Of a stretch of DNA of 64,000 bases, positions 36,034 to 45,916 are shown piece by piece. Below the pieces are notes generated by a model that made no database searches, was not told the DNA's origin, and saw only the letters and a list, made by a program, of their open reading frames with translations. Within the stretch, counting starts at the first letter, position 1. Every line of letters begins with the position of its first letter. Source of the DNA: BCD1 sp965230565 (lineage in GTDB: Bacteria > Bacteroidota > Bacteroidia > Chitinophagales > Saprospiraceae); NCBI GenBank assembly GCA_965230565.1, contig CBDDLH010000016.1, positions 2,418,001 to 2,482,000 on the forward strand. The letters run 5' to 3'. A program made the position numbers and the translations under genes.

Positions 36034-37134
36034 TTAAAAGTCCTCCGTTCCCGGGAGAGCCCAGCCTTTAAGGGATTCAATAGAATTTCCTGACAACGGG
36101 TTCGATGAAGAATTGCCATTCAATTTTCCCGTACGGAAACGATTTAAGCAGTCAGCCACTGCTGCTGCTTCGATCAGGAAGCCATCATGACCATAGGGAC
36201 TGTCAATAATTTTAAGCGTGGCATCAGGAATATGTTTGGTGATTTTTTGTTGTTCAGCCAGGGGAAAGAGCACATCTGAACGGATACTGATGACAAGGGT
36301 TTTTGCCTTGATCCTCTTCAGCGCATTTTCCACGCCATCACGCCCCCGACCAATGTTATGACTATCCATGGCCTTACTGAGTACCAGATAGGAATAAACA
36401 TCAAATCGTTTCCAGAATTTTTCTCCCTGATAACGTTGATAGGAACTGGCTTTGAAATTATCGACAATTTCCTCGGATGCCTCAGCCTGGCTGCCTTCGT
36501 AGGCATCATAAGTCCGGTAGGAAAGCATAGCTATCGCTCTTGCAGCCTCCAGTCCTTTCCGGCCTGGCTCCATCTGCCCGGCTTTTGCAGAAAGATCCGC
36601 CAATATGGCCATCCGCTGGGCTTCGTTGAAAGCAATGCCCCAGGCAGAATGTCTTGAATTACTCGCCAGTAAGGCAATATTGTCAAACAAGTCCGGCTCT
36701 GTCACTGCCCATTCGAGCAATTGTTGTCCACCCATGGAGCCACCAATACCCAAATGGATTTTGGATATACCAAGCCTGCGTTGCAACAATTGCTGAGCCT
36801 GGACCATATCACGAATGGTGATAAAAGGAAAACTTTCACCATATTGATTTCCCGTTTCAGGATTGACGGACGTAGGTCCTGTTGTACCGTAACAAGATCC
36901 CAGGGAATTGGCACAAACAATAAAATCCTTATCAGGGTCAATGATCTTGCCCTTGCCGACTATCCCCGGCCACCATTCCATCGGGTTAGAATTTCCCGTT
37001 AGGGCATGGCAAATCCAGACGACGTTGTCGCCACTGGCGTTAAGCGTACCAAATGTATGATAAGAAATTTCGAGGTGTGACAGCACCTCACCGGATTCGA
37101 GCACAAACGGCTCGTCGATGCGTAAATTTTTCAA
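36034..37134 (-). CDS. metX: Homoserine O-acetyltransferase
   Basis: The 366-aa alpha/beta-hydrolase has 'ICHALTGNSNPMEWWPG', 'GGSMGGQQLLEW' with the nucleophile Ser near 143, 'ISIRSDVLFPLAEQ' with the triad Asp, and 'SPYGHDGFLIEA' with the triad His. It acetylates (or in some members succinylates) homoserine, the first committed step to methionine. A SAM-I riboswitch lies directly upstream, so expression should fall when SAM is plentiful. Confidence 0.93.
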   Translation of the reverse strand: MKNLRIDEPFVLESGEVLSHLEISYHTFGTLNASGDNVVWICHALTGNSNPMEWWPGIVGKGKIIDPDKDFIVCANSLGSCYGTTGPTSVNPETGNQYGESFPFITIRDMVQAQQLLQRRLGISKIHLGIGGSMGGQQLLEWAVTEPDLFDNIALLASNSRHSAWGIAFNEAQRMAILADLSAKAGQMEPGRKGLEAARAIAMLSYRTYDAYEGSQAEASEEIVDNFKASSYQRYQGEKFWKRFDVYSYLVLSKAMDSHNIGRGRDGVENALKRIKAKTLVISIRSDVLFPLAEQQKITKHIPDATLKIIDSPYGHDGFLIEAAAVADCLNRFRTGKLNGNSSSNPLSGNSIESLKGWALPGTEDF

Positions 37135-37149
37135 AGCAAATTGATTTTA

Positions 37150-37246
37150 TCATTCCACAATGGCAGGTCTTGGCACCTTTTTCTCATAAGATTAGGTTGC
37201 CAGGGTTTCACAGAGCCTGATCTCTCCACCCTTCTTTATAGAATCA
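37150..37246 (-). ncRNA. SAM-I (S-box) riboswitch
   Basis: On the minus strand the leader reads AAGGGTGGAGAGATCAGGC, then TGTGAAACCCTGGCAACCT, then GGTGCCAA...CCTGCC. These are the conserved P1/P2 junction, kink-turn and P3/P4 elements of the SAM-I aptamer. It starts 16 bp before the metX start codon. It should repress metX-metZ when SAM is bound, probably at the level of ribosome access, as no separate terminator is obvious. Confidence 0.92.
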
Positions 37247-37693
37247 ATTTTTCAAACATTGAAAAAGTAATTCAGTGGTGCAAAAGTATTCCTAATTGGG
37301 AAAAAATCAAAGTTTGAAGCGTAATTTTAGCTTTTCTATAGGATTATGCATCACCCCGTACACCTTGTGTCGGGGCCAGGCTGTCCACTATCGCTCCCAT
37401 CCTTTGCTGTCCTCGTCCCTGCGGCGCCCTCCGCTTAACGCTCCGGCCTACATCTTTTCGCATACCACAGAAAGGAGCCGTCAGGTTCCTAATCCCGGTA
37501 ATCCCCGGAATGAATAACCTCAACTTTGGTGCTGTAGGTACCAAATACCTCTTGCTATAATAATCTACTTCCGTTTTATCAATTCAGAGGAAAACAACAA
37601 AAATCATCAAATTATTTCCCGCTCATTTGGATGATGTGCACCCGCCCTTTACCTTTGTTAGCATTCACCCAACTGGCAACCAAAGCCCATTTC
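37247..37693. other. Intergenic region before the SDR gene
   Basis: About 450 bp between divergent metX and SDR genes. It holds the metX promoter and a GC-richer palindromic stretch (37345-37500) resembling repeat-derived sequence. No gene is supported. Confidence 0.45.
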
Positions 37694-38572
37694 ATGAAAT
37701 ATGTTTTAATTACAGGAGCCTCGACTGGTATCGGTTACACCACCGCCAAATTTCTTATTGAAAAAGGATTTAGGGTGATAGGTAGTGTCCGGAAAGCGAG
37801 TGAAGTTGCCAAAATTGAATCCGAACTTGGACCGAATTTCAGGGGAGTGGTTTTTGATGTCACAGATCAACAATCCGTTACCAATGGATTTCAGGAAGTA
37901 GAAAAAATAGTTGGAGAACATGGACTTTCTGGCTTGGTAAATAATGCCGGCATTGCTGTCGCCGGACCTTTGCAACACTTATCCCTGGACAGGTTTGAAT
38001 ATCAAATGAATGTCAATGTCAACGGACTTGTCAGGGTCACCCAGACCTTTCTTCCATTGCTTGGAGGAAATCAAAAAAAATATAGCAATACACCCGGTCG
38101 CATTGTGAACATCGGCTCCGTCTCAGGAATCATTGCCACTCCGCTGCTTGGGCCATACGCCGCATCAAAATTTGCGGTGGAAGCCATTACGGACAGTTTG
38201 AGAAGAGAATTATTACTTCATGACATCAAGGTCATCCTGGTGCAGGCAGGGCCTGTCAAAACGCCAATCTGGAAGAAAAGCTCCCAAATAGATCCCGAAT
38301 TATTGAAAACAGAATATGCTCCTTTTCTAAAACAAACAGAACGGAGAATTGAAAGAACGGAGAAAACCGCTATGCCTGCCGAAATCCTTGCAGAATTGAT
38401 CCACAAAAGCCTCACTACACCCAAACCAAAGACCAGATATCTGCTTTCAGACAGGAGGTGGTTTTTCAAACTACTGCCTATAATACCTGATCGTTGGATT
38501 GATAATTTATTTCACAAAAGCATGAAAAAAACCCTGGCAAAAGAAAAGGCAAAACCCAAGGCTAAAAATTAG
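37694..38572 (+). CDS. SDR family oxidoreductase
   Basis: The 292-aa Rossmann enzyme starts at the ATG immediately before 'YVLITGASTGIGYTTAKFL' (TGxxxGxG cofactor motif). It has 'VNNAGIAVAGPL', a catalytic Ser in 'NIGSVSG' and 'YAASKFAVEAI' (YxxxK). An in-frame ATG 21 codons upstream adds residues atypical of the family. The basic residue pattern after the second strand suggests NADP(H) use. The substrate is unknown. The HAD gene follows 81 bp later. Confidence 0.9.
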   Translation: MKYVLITGASTGIGYTTAKFLIEKGFRVIGSVRKASEVAKIESELGPNFRGVVFDVTDQQSVTNGFQEVEKIVGEHGLSGLVNNAGIAVAGPLQHLSLDRFEYQMNVNVNGLVRVTQTFLPLLGGNQKKYSNTPGRIVNIGSVSGIIATPLLGPYAASKFAVEAITDSLRRELLLHDIKVILVQAGPVKTPIWKKSSQIDPELLKTEYAPFLKQTERRIERTEKTAMPAEILAELIHKSLTTPKPKTRYLLSDRRWFFKLLPIIPDRWIDNLFHKSMKKTLAKEKAKPKAKN

Positions 38573-38653
38573 TAAAGGAGATCTATCTTTCAAACTATGT
38601 CAAACATTATCAAACAACGTCAAACAACCTAAATCAATAAAAAACACAAAACA

Positions 38654-39259
38654 ATGATCGACACGGTAATCTTTGACCTGGGCGGCGTGCTCATAGACTG
38701 GAACCCGCGGTATGTATTTCGCAAAATATTCGATGATGAGGAAAAAATGGAATATTTTCTGACGGAAATTTGTGGAGACGAATGGAATAAAGCCCAGGAT
38801 GCAGGAAGACCTATCGCTGAAGGCAACCGGGTAATGATTGAAAAACACCCCGAATGGGAAAATGAGATCCTGGCGTTCTATAAAAGATGGGTGGAAATGC
38901 TTGGCGGACCTATCCACGGAACAGTGGACATCCTAAAAACATTACACGCAAAAAAAGAAACCAGGTTGATTGCCCTGACCAACTGGTCGACAGAAACTTT
39001 TCCTATTGCCCAGGCCAAATATGATTTCCTGGGCCTGTTTGAAGGCATTCTGGTCAGTGGTGAGGAAAAACTGGTAAAACCTGACCCCAAAATCTACGAA
39101 CTGGTGCTCGACCGCTACAACATCGATCGTTCCAAAGCTGTGTTTATTGATGATAATAAAGCCAATATTGAAGCCTCCACCAAGCTTGGATTGGAGGGAT
39201 GGCAATTTACGTCTCCGGAAAGGTTGAGAGGACAGCTTGAGGAGAGTGGGTTGCTTTAA
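38654..39259 (+). CDS. HAD-IA family phosphatase
   Basis: The 201-aa product has motif I 'VIFDLGGVLIDWN', motif II 'LTNWS', motif III 'KPDPKIYEL' and motif IV 'FIDDNKANIEAS'. The second Asp of motif I is replaced by Gly (DLGG), as in YihX-like members. It probably hydrolyses a small phosphorylated metabolite. An imperfect tcaaac-rich spacer (38590-38632) precedes it. Confidence 0.9.
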   Translation: MIDTVIFDLGGVLIDWNPRYVFRKIFDDEEKMEYFLTEICGDEWNKAQDAGRPIAEGNRVMIEKHPEWENEILAFYKRWVEMLGGPIHGTVDILKTLHAKKETRLIALTNWSTETFPIAQAKYDFLGLFEGILVSGEEKLVKPDPKIYELVLDRYNIDRSKAVFIDDNKANIEASTKLGLEGWQFTSPERLRGQLEESGLL

Positions 39260-39339
39260 CGACTTACGGCTCACGGTGGATGGCCAACGGTAAACAATAA
39301 CCGTGGATCGTCCACCGCAGGCCGTTAATCTAACTCCGC

Positions 39340-40524
39340 TTATTCCGACATCAATATTTGATAGATCTCCTCCCTGAAGTCAAAAAAGACATCCCGTAGA
39401 CTACTTTTGGCATCCGTACCGTAATTGATAAGGTAGGCCATGGAAATATCTTGGTTAGGGAAATAAAAAAGATCAGCCGTATAGGCCAGGTCCCGTCCAC
39501 GATGGCCCAAACCATATGCATTCTGAGCGCCATCCAGGAAGTCTTTTCTAATAGTTACTCCGTAAAGTTCATCGGGACTAAATCCCTCCGTGGTTATGTT
39601 CGTCATCACGTCCAAAGCAGATGCCGACATAAGCGATTTTTCAATGAGTAAAGCCTCAATAAAAATCTTCATATCAAAAACCGTAGAATATAATCCACCA
39701 TAACCATTACCACTTCCGGTATTGAGATTAGACAGGTTGAGGATGGTGCCATCGTTGTAAAGGTCAAAATATCCCTGAGCAACAAAATCCGGCAGGGATT
39801 CATGCCAGTGATAATAACTGTCGTTCATACCGAGAGGATCGAGGATATTATCTCTCATCAGCAGGGCATGTGACTTCCCAGTAGCAGCTTCCAGCACCAT
39901 GGCGGCAAAAAGCAAATTGGTATTTGAATATTCGACATCCGTTCCGGGAGGAAATTCAGCCGGACGATTGCGAACATATTTCAGCAGTGTTTCCGGTGTC
40001 CAGAATTTTGCCGGATCATTCAGAACCGCCAAATAGAAATTATTATCCGTAATAACATCAAAAATGCCGGTGGTGTGGTTCAAACACTGGCGAATAGTAA
40101 CCTGATCTGCATTTTCAATATCTTTGATATCATCTTCCGTCAACCATTTTGAGATCAGGTCATCCAGGTTTAAAACACCCCTATCAACCTCCTGCATCAC
40201 TAAAACCCCGATAAACAACTTGGTCACACTTGCAACTTTAGAAACGTGACACACTTCCATAGGAATACCTTTATCAATATCCGCCATTCCTGATGCGCCC
40301 GCCCATTGACCGTCACCGTCCCTGATCAACAGAGAAATTCCCGGCAAACCCTTTTGAGTATATTCATCAATCAATGACTGGAACACATCAGCGCTTGGAT
40401 GCAAAGCACTTGAATCAGCAAATGCTATTGTACAACTTTGAGTCGGTACGATCTCATCTTTCTTACAACCGAACAGCAAACCCCAAAGCACAAAAACCAT
40501 ACTGGCTATCAATATCTTTCTCAT
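39340..40524 (-). CDS. Beta-lactamase-fold serine hydrolase lipoprotein
   Basis: The 394-aa product has lipobox 'LLFGC' (Cys about 20). The class C beta-lactamase/esterase motifs are visible: 'ASVTKLF' (SxxK), 'VEYSNTNLLF' (YxN) and 'GLGHRGRDL' as a variant of the third box. It is predicted as an envelope-anchored serine hydrolase such as an esterase or D-aminopeptidase. True antibiotic resistance activity is unlikely. It lies 44 bp before the barrel gene on the same strand (40569-41165), which is upstream in transcription. Confidence 0.88.
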   Translation of the reverse strand: MRKILIASMVFVLWGLLFGCKKDEIVPTQSCTIAFADSSALHPSADVFQSLIDEYTQKGLPGISLLIRDGDGQWAGASGMADIDKGIPMEVCHVSKVASVTKLFIGVLVMQEVDRGVLNLDDLISKWLTEDDIKDIENADQVTIRQCLNHTTGIFDVITDNNFYLAVLNDPAKFWTPETLLKYVRNRPAEFPPGTDVEYSNTNLLFAAMVLEAATGKSHALLMRDNILDPLGMNDSYYHWHESLPDFVAQGYFDLYNDGTILNLSNLNTGSGNGYGGLYSTVFDMKIFIEALLIEKSLMSASALDVMTNITTEGFSPDELYGVTIRKDFLDGAQNAYGLGHRGRDLAYTADLFYFPNQDISMAYLINYGTDAKSSLRDVFFDFREEIYQILMSE

Positions 40525-40568
40525 TTTTCTGACTTTAAATTTTGAAAAAAATTGGTTCTAAATGCCCA

Positions 40569-41165
40569 TTATTTCCAGGGGATCATCAACCCCAGGTGCA
40601 CATTGGAACTTGGCATTACCGGAACATATTCATTGATAAAAGGCAACTGCATCGCAAATTGATAATGCAGGAACAACCGCATATCATTTCCGAAGGTAAA
40701 CCCTGGCCCCAGGCTAAAGGCCCCCATAAATTGAGGCCTTCCCGTATTGGGTAATTTTTCATAAATCCCTTCACCCGTTAGCTCAAATTGTCCCCGATCA
40801 TTAAATGCATGCAGATATCCTGCTCCCAACCGTGCTTCCAGATCCCAGGAAACATTAAAATGGTGCCGTAATCCCGCTTCCGTATATAATTGGATCCCAT
40901 GCTGTATGTATCGGTGGTAAAAATACCCCAATCGCAAAGTCTGGAACCACTCTTGATGCGGCCCCTTTTTGTAAGTATATTCAGACCCCAGGGTAATTCC
41001 CGGATGGACAGGTATTCCGAAAACACCCAATTTTGCACTTCCTGGCAACAAAGTGGCTGTATTAAAAGCTGTAACCGTGATTGGAAAATCCTGCTGTTGA
41101 GCAGAAAGATCCCCGAAGGACATCACCAATAGAAAGATGAGTACCGTAAATACCTTGCTCTTCAT
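40569..41165 (-). CDS. Putative outer-membrane beta-barrel protein
   Basis: The 198-aa product starts at the ATG before the signal peptide 'MKSKVFTVLIFLLVMSFGDLSA'; an in-frame ATG 52 codons upstream would place the signal inside the protein. It contains alternating beta strands ('LGSEYTYKKGPH', 'LEARLGAGYLHAF', 'FSLGPGFTFGNDMRLFLHYQ'). It is probably an OmpA-fold or YfaZ-like barrel of unknown role. It may be co-transcribed with the serine hydrolase downstream. Confidence 0.7.
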   Translation of the reverse strand: MKSKVFTVLIFLLVMSFGDLSAQQQDFPITVTAFNTATLLPGSAKLGVFGIPVHPGITLGSEYTYKKGPHQEWFQTLRLGYFYHRYIQHGIQLYTEAGLRHHFNVSWDLEARLGAGYLHAFNDRGQFELTGEGIYEKLPNTGRPQFMGAFSLGPGFTFGNDMRLFLHYQFAMQLPFINEYVPVMPSSNVHLGLMIPWK

Positions 41166-41353
41166 AATGGATAATTTATGGCGACAGACCTTTTGCAGTA
41201 AAGCCGCCGAAATGAAAAAAATTATGACTAATTTGCGGCAAGGCCAAGAGAGGTTCAACAAGCATATTAGGCATTTTCCATTAGAAATGCAATGAGTTTT
41301 GTTCACTGCCGGCCTAACCACTTTTATTAATAAAACCAGAGCTATTTTGAGTT

Positions 41354-44095
41354 ATGAAAAAGCTGTATTTCATCCTTTTTTGTTTCTTGTTGGTTACCAC
41401 TTCTTCTATCGCCCAGGATCAAGGAATGGTTCACTTCCAGATCATGGATTCCAAGACAAGGAAACCACTCCCGGCAAGACTGGTAATCCTCAAAAATGGT
41501 GTTCCCTATGCTCACAAAAAGGTATCTGATCTGAACCTCGCCTGCCGGGACAATACGATTTATACGGCAAATGGCACCGGATCTTTTGAATTAGCTCCGG
41601 GAACCTATGAATTTTGGTTTGGAAGAGGAATGGAGTACAGCGTTGATATCCATAACCTTACCGTTGAGGCTGGTCAGGAATATACTGTGAGGGCCAAACT
41701 GAAAAGAGAACTGGACACCCGCGGCATGGTCTGCGGAGATATGCACCTGCATACTTTAACCAATTCCGGTCACGGTGATGCCTCAATTGAGGAAAGAGTG
41801 ATTTCCTGCGCCGCAGAAGGGTTGGAATGGGCCGTCGCCACAGATCATAATTATTTGACCGATTATGTACCATTCCTGAAAAGAACGGGACTGGAAGGAA
41901 AAATGGCCACAACAATTTCCAATGAAGTAAGTACACAAATAGGGCATTTCAACACCTACCCTCTTGAAACTGGAAGTGAAGTTGCTGACTACAGCATAAT
42001 GCACGGTAAGGAATTATTCGACCATTTGAGGGCAATTGCCCCCAAGCCGATTACCGTCCAAATCAATCACCCCCGTTGGTCCTCAACAGATTTTTTCAAC
42101 ATCAATGAGCTGGACCCCTGGTTCGGGGCCATAAACGGAAATCAATGGAGCTGGGATTTTGATGCGATTGAAGTGCTCAATGAGAATTATCAGTTGGGAT
42201 GGATAAAAGCCCCGGATAATAAATATTCCGTCAAAAGGGATTGGTTCAATATGCTTAACCAAAATAAACGGATTTGCGGGGTCGGCAATTCAGACAGCCA
42301 TACAGTCACTGCTTCCATCGCCGCTGTGCCGAGGAATTATATTGCCAGTTCAACTGATGAGGTCAGTGAAATTGATGAAGCGGAATTGTCCGAAAATGTC
42401 CGAAAGGGAAGGGTTAATGTGGCCTGCGGACTGTTGACAGAAATAACAGCTAATGAAACTTTCGGACCAGGGAGCACCATCTCCTCCAATTCACAACCTG
42501 TAAAATTGTATTTGAAAGTGCAGGCAGCTTCCTGGATTTCCTGTAATAAGGCAGAACTGATTCGCAACGGAGTGGTGGAACAAACATTTGAGATCCCCAA
42601 ATCAAACAACCCAGTAAGACTGGATACCTTCATCCAGATTAATCCCGAAAAGGATAGCTGGTACCTGCTGATTGCTTATGGCGATCAGCCGATGTTCCCC
42701 ATGGTAGGCACGGAAGAAAAAGGCATCACTCCTTTAGGTTTTACCAACCCAATTTGGATAGATGTTGATGGAGATGAAAAATTCACAAGCCTTAAAGATC
42801 AAACACTTCATTCCATTTCAAAAATGGGAAAAAAGGTGACACCTTACTTAACATGGTTTGAGGAAAAACCTGAAGTAATGCCTTTCACCTTTGATTTTTG
42901 GTTCAGAAAGGATACTATGTTTGCTGTTGAATTGGCACAAGAGTACCTTGAGGTTGCAGCATTGGACCATCAGCTGATGTTGTTCCGGGAATTGTCCAAA
43001 ATAAAAGGTCCTCATGCTGAAGCTCTTTTGAAAGACTGGCAAAAAAAGGATAATATTCCTTTGATGGAGGTGACTCTTGAAAAAAACCTTTTATTTCCAA
43101 AGAGCGATAACCGCTTACAACAGTTCAGGAAAAAAGAAAATGTGGATGTAGATGAAATGCTGGATTTTCTTCAGGAGCAATATGCCTACATCTACTCCGG
43201 AGCCATAACCAAATCCATAGAGGTTCAATTTAAAAACCAAAAATCCGGGAAAAAGGAATGGCATGCTCTTGAAATGGAGAAAAACGGATTCTTCTATCCC
43301 GGGAAACACCCTTTGGCCAAACAGGCCAACAAAGCAATATTGAGCACAACGGTCTATGCCCGAAAAGACACTTTGATCGTCTGTTACCTAAATGCAAACC
43401 GACCAGTTTCGATTACCTCAACAACAGATCAAAGTCCCATTATTTGGACACCTGGCACTTCAGAAAAATTTATTCACAGCCTTGTAATACTTCCCGTAAA
43501 AAAGGGCCTCAATAACATTAAAATCAAAATGGAAGACCTGGATGGAGCTAGCTTGTCCTTTATGCCAGTAAGTTCCTATTTATTGATGGATCCGGAAGAA
43601 AAATTCACGGAAGTAAACCATCTGGCCAAAGACCAAAAAGTCAAGTACCTAACAAAATACGCCGATAAGTACCACGGATATGGAATTGCCCTGACCGACG
43701 GGATCAGATCATCAACCAATTGGCACAATCAATTATGGCAGGGCTGGAGCGGTCAACCCATGGAAGTGATCATTGACCTGGGTGAAAAACAAAAAATCCA
43801 ACAAATCACCCTGAGCACTTTGGCAGATCAGGGGTCATGGATCTTTTTCCCAAAGAAAATCCAGTTTTTCGTTTCCTTCAATGGTACGGATTTTCACCAG
43901 ATCTCTGAAATTAAAGTTGATGCAGAACGCAAATTGACCAAAGCCGAAAATAAGGACTTCACCGATTCGTTTTTATCCCTAAATGCCAGATATGTCAAGG
44001 TAGTGGCCACCCCCATTAAAGAACTACCTGCGTGGCATAGTGCTGCCGGTAATAAAGGCGCCTGGATCTTTGTAGATGAAATTATTGTGGAATAA
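41354..44095 (+). CDS. CehA/McbA-type PHP metallohydrolase with F5/8 C domain
   Basis: The 913-aa secreted protein has a signal peptide (1-20) and an N-terminal beta domain with 'PARLVILKNGVPY'. A PHP domain begins 'GMVCGDMHLHTLTNSGHGDA' (HxH metal motif), continues 'AVATDHNY' and ends 'GVGNSDSHTV'. The region 480-760 is unassigned. The C-terminal about 140 residues form a discoidin-like (F5/8 type C) carbohydrate-binding domain ('MEVIIDLGEKQKIQQITLST', 'ARYVKVVATP'). It likely hydrolyses a phosphoester or ester linked to a glycan outside the cell. The exact substrate is unknown. Confidence 0.85.
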   Translation: MKKLYFILFCFLLVTTSSIAQDQGMVHFQIMDSKTRKPLPARLVILKNGVPYAHKKVSDLNLACRDNTIYTANGTGSFELAPGTYEFWFGRGMEYSVDIHNLTVEAGQEYTVRAKLKRELDTRGMVCGDMHLHTLTNSGHGDASIEERVISCAAEGLEWAVATDHNYLTDYVPFLKRTGLEGKMATTISNEVSTQIGHFNTYPLETGSEVADYSIMHGKELFDHLRAIAPKPITVQINHPRWSSTDFFNINELDPWFGAINGNQWSWDFDAIEVLNENYQLGWIKAPDNKYSVKRDWFNMLNQNKRICGVGNSDSHTVTASIAAVPRNYIASSTDEVSEIDEAELSENVRKGRVNVACGLLTEITANETFGPGSTISSNSQPVKLYLKVQAASWISCNKAELIRNGVVEQTFEIPKSNNPVRLDTFIQINPEKDSWYLLIAYGDQPMFPMVGTEEKGITPLGFTNPIWIDVDGDEKFTSLKDQTLHSISKMGKKVTPYLTWFEEKPEVMPFTFDFWFRKDTMFAVELAQEYLEVAALDHQLMLFRELSKIKGPHAEALLKDWQKKDNIPLMEVTLEKNLLFPKSDNRLQQFRKKENVDVDEMLDFLQEQYAYIYSGAITKSIEVQFKNQKSGKKEWHALEMEKNGFFYPGKHPLAKQANKAILSTTVYARKDTLIVCYLNANRPVSITSTTDQSPIIWTPGTSEKFIHSLVILPVKKGLNNIKIKMEDLDGASLSFMPVSSYLLMDPEEKFTEVNHLAKDQKVKYLTKYADKYHGYGIALTDGIRSSTNWHNQLWQGWSGQPMEVIIDLGEKQKIQQITLSTLADQGSWIFFPKKIQFFVSFNGTDFHQISEIKVDAERKLTKAENKDFTDSFLSLNARYVKVVATPIKELPAWHSAAGNKGAWIFVDEIIVE

Positions 44096-44156
44096 ACCCT
44101 AAGGCTTGGGCACACAATTGAAAAGACGTTTTCAAAGACAAAAGCAATAAGATAGT

Positions 44157-44744
44157 ATGGAATTTTTTTATATAATTTTCCTTACCATTTTCAATGTTAA
44201 TTCTAACTATTTTAACATTGAATGCAGAGGAGAAGACTATTCGATTTTGGCTCATGTTGAACAGAATGATCAAAACCTGATCGTCGACTTTATTTTTATT
44301 AATGAACGAGAAGAGGCCATATTTTTTCCAATGAATTTTATCAGCGAAGCATATTCTGTTAATGGAAATTATATTAGGCTAATGTTTCAAGATGTCAGTA
44401 AAAACGCTATTCCACCAAAGGGAGTATTTTTAAACTATTCTTATATTCCCAAAGGAATGGGGATTCGGTACAAAAAAGTTCTCGAAATTCAGGAATCATC
44501 TAACTTAAAAACTATTCAAATTCAATTAGATTTTCATTTACTTTCCGATTTGAAAAATGCCGGCATTAAAACTAACCCAGAAAAAAAATTATTGAGTGAC
44601 GGGATAATCAAATTAAAGATTACAAAACAGGTTTTGAATTACTTTTATAAAGAAAATGGAGAAGCAAATACTTATTTCTTTAAATTAAATCTAAGTGATT
44701 CTGGTGGATGGACCGAGTGTTCTATTTTACCGAAATCCTATTAA
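44157..44744 (+). CDS. Hypothetical AT-rich protein
   Basis: No family is recognised for the 195-aa product. It has a weak N-terminal hydrophobic stretch, possibly a signal peptide without a clear cleavage site, and a beta-rich body ('LIVDFIFINEREEAIFFPMN'). Base composition is visibly more AT-rich than its neighbours, and 430 bp of apparently decayed sequence follow. It could be an acquired gene or the remnant of a cassette. Confidence 0.5.
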   Translation: MEFFYIIFLTIFNVNSNYFNIECRGEDYSILAHVEQNDQNLIVDFIFINEREEAIFFPMNFISEAYSVNGNYIRLMFQDVSKNAIPPKGVFLNYSYIPKGMGIRYKKVLEIQESSNLKTIQIQLDFHLLSDLKNAGIKTNPEKKLLSDGIIKLKITKQVLNYFYKENGEANTYFFKLNLSDSGGWTECSILPKSY

Positions 44745-45176
44745 TTATTTGAATTTGGGATATGGAAGTAATTAACATTTTTAAAGCCCACCTCAGAGAG
44801 TCAAAAAGAATTAAAGGGTGCTCTCCAAGTTGATACCGATAAAAGGCAGGCCGGCTCACTGATCGAATCACACTGTTCATCGCTCAGCGATCCTTATCCA
44901 TTATTAAAAGTTTGGAGGATGAAAATGAAATATTCTATGAGGAAGAATAAAATGACCATTTCAGATCATTAAGCACAACGTGATTGGTGAGCTGAAATGA
45001 AATAGAACGGTAATTAGGAGCTTTTTAAAAAATCGATAAATTATTATCAATACTATATCTGAATATCAAGATAATAAGTTCGATGTCACTCTAATTGATG
45101 AGTTACTCAAGTGTCAGGGTTTCATCGGTAATATGAATCCCAGTCTTTACAGTTTAATAATTGTGAATTGGATGGG
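44745..45176. other. Probable decayed coding sequence
   Basis: 430 bp without an intact gene. One frame around 44850-44950 reads a short helical, acidic stretch ending in Glu-Glu-Glu, as if left over from a larger gene, but I cannot assign a family. No repeat or RNA gene is seen. Confidence 0.35.
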
Positions 45177-45761
45177 TCACGGTCGCAAAGGATAATACCC
45201 TACAGCTTCACCAACACATCTGATCGCCTCGAGAATGGCCTCCTGTTGCTCTTTGGAAAGATGGAAGGTCCTTTTTTGATTGGGATAAACGATCCGCATC
45301 TTTTCGATCTTTGCTTCCGTCAGTCTGAAGAACAATTCGAACGGAATAATAACGGCATGCTGGTAAACACGCATGTTGATCTTTTTATCAAAAAATCCTT
45401 TATCCGGAACATTGTACACGGATTCTACCAAAGTGCTGTCAGAAAGTTTTAGCAAAACATTAAAACCTTTCTCCACCGTTTGGAATTTGTATTCCGGAAC
45501 TGCGATGGTCATGATAAAGGCATTGAGACTGTCAGATTCGGTATAGGAAAAAAGCATTTTGGCTTCCTCAATCATTAAAGCACCGTCAACAGTCTCAAAA
45601 TTACTCGGTATCAGATACCCAAAAGAAACGACCTGGGCGGAAACGACCCTTGTACTATCGAATTCATCAACTGAGTCAATTACGATCTCACATTGGGAAA
45701 AGGATGGATTGTATCCCAAAACAAAAAGAAGCGCTAAAACGAGAAGCCTTTTCATCATCAT
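45177..45761 (-). CDS. Secreted hypothetical protein
   Basis: The 194-aa product has a signal peptide ending 'NPSFSQ' and begins the mature part with Cys-Glu-Ile. The body is beta-rich. The C-terminal 'SKEQQEAILEAI' forms a short helix. It is not recognised as a known family and is probably periplasmic. It has its own upstream palindrome (45778-45811). Confidence 0.6.
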   Translation of the reverse strand: MMMKRLLVLALLFVLGYNPSFSQCEIVIDSVDEFDSTRVVSAQVVSFGYLIPSNFETVDGALMIEEAKMLFSYTESDSLNAFIMTIAVPEYKFQTVEKGFNVLLKLSDSTLVESVYNVPDKGFFDKKINMRVYQHAVIIPFELFFRLTEAKIEKMRIVYPNQKRTFHLSKEQQEAILEAIRCVGEAVGYYPLRP

Positions 45762-45777
45762 AGGTTAATTTCTTTAT

Positions 45778-45811
45778 AAGACCTCCGGGGTTTTAAAACC
45801 TCGGAGGTCTT
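45778..45811. repeat. Long perfect-like palindrome (agacctccg...)
   Basis: The sequence aagacctccggggttttaaa continues with its near-complement to form a 34-bp palindrome with one mismatch. It lies in the short space before the 45177-45761 gene. It may be an intergenic repeat or a bidirectional terminator. Confidence 0.75.
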
Positions 45812-45860
45812 GCTCTTGCAAAAGTACAAATAAAGCGGCTGTTATTGATAGCCACACATA

Positions 45861-45896
45861 AAAAAAGGGGCCGGAATGATTTCCGGTCCCTTTTAT
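45861..45896 (-). terminator. Terminator after the 299-aa lipoprotein gene
   Basis: On the minus strand a GC stem (gggaccggaa / ttccggcccc) is followed by a T-run, 20 bp after the stop. Confidence 0.85.
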
Positions 45897-45916
45897 ATTT
45901 TCGAGGAAGAAAAAGA

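Noticed and set aside
39340..40524. Beta-lactamase resistance gene
   Set aside because: The motifs fit a general serine hydrolase lipoprotein; the third motif is not that of a true beta-lactamase, and such proteins are common housekeeping genes in this phylum.
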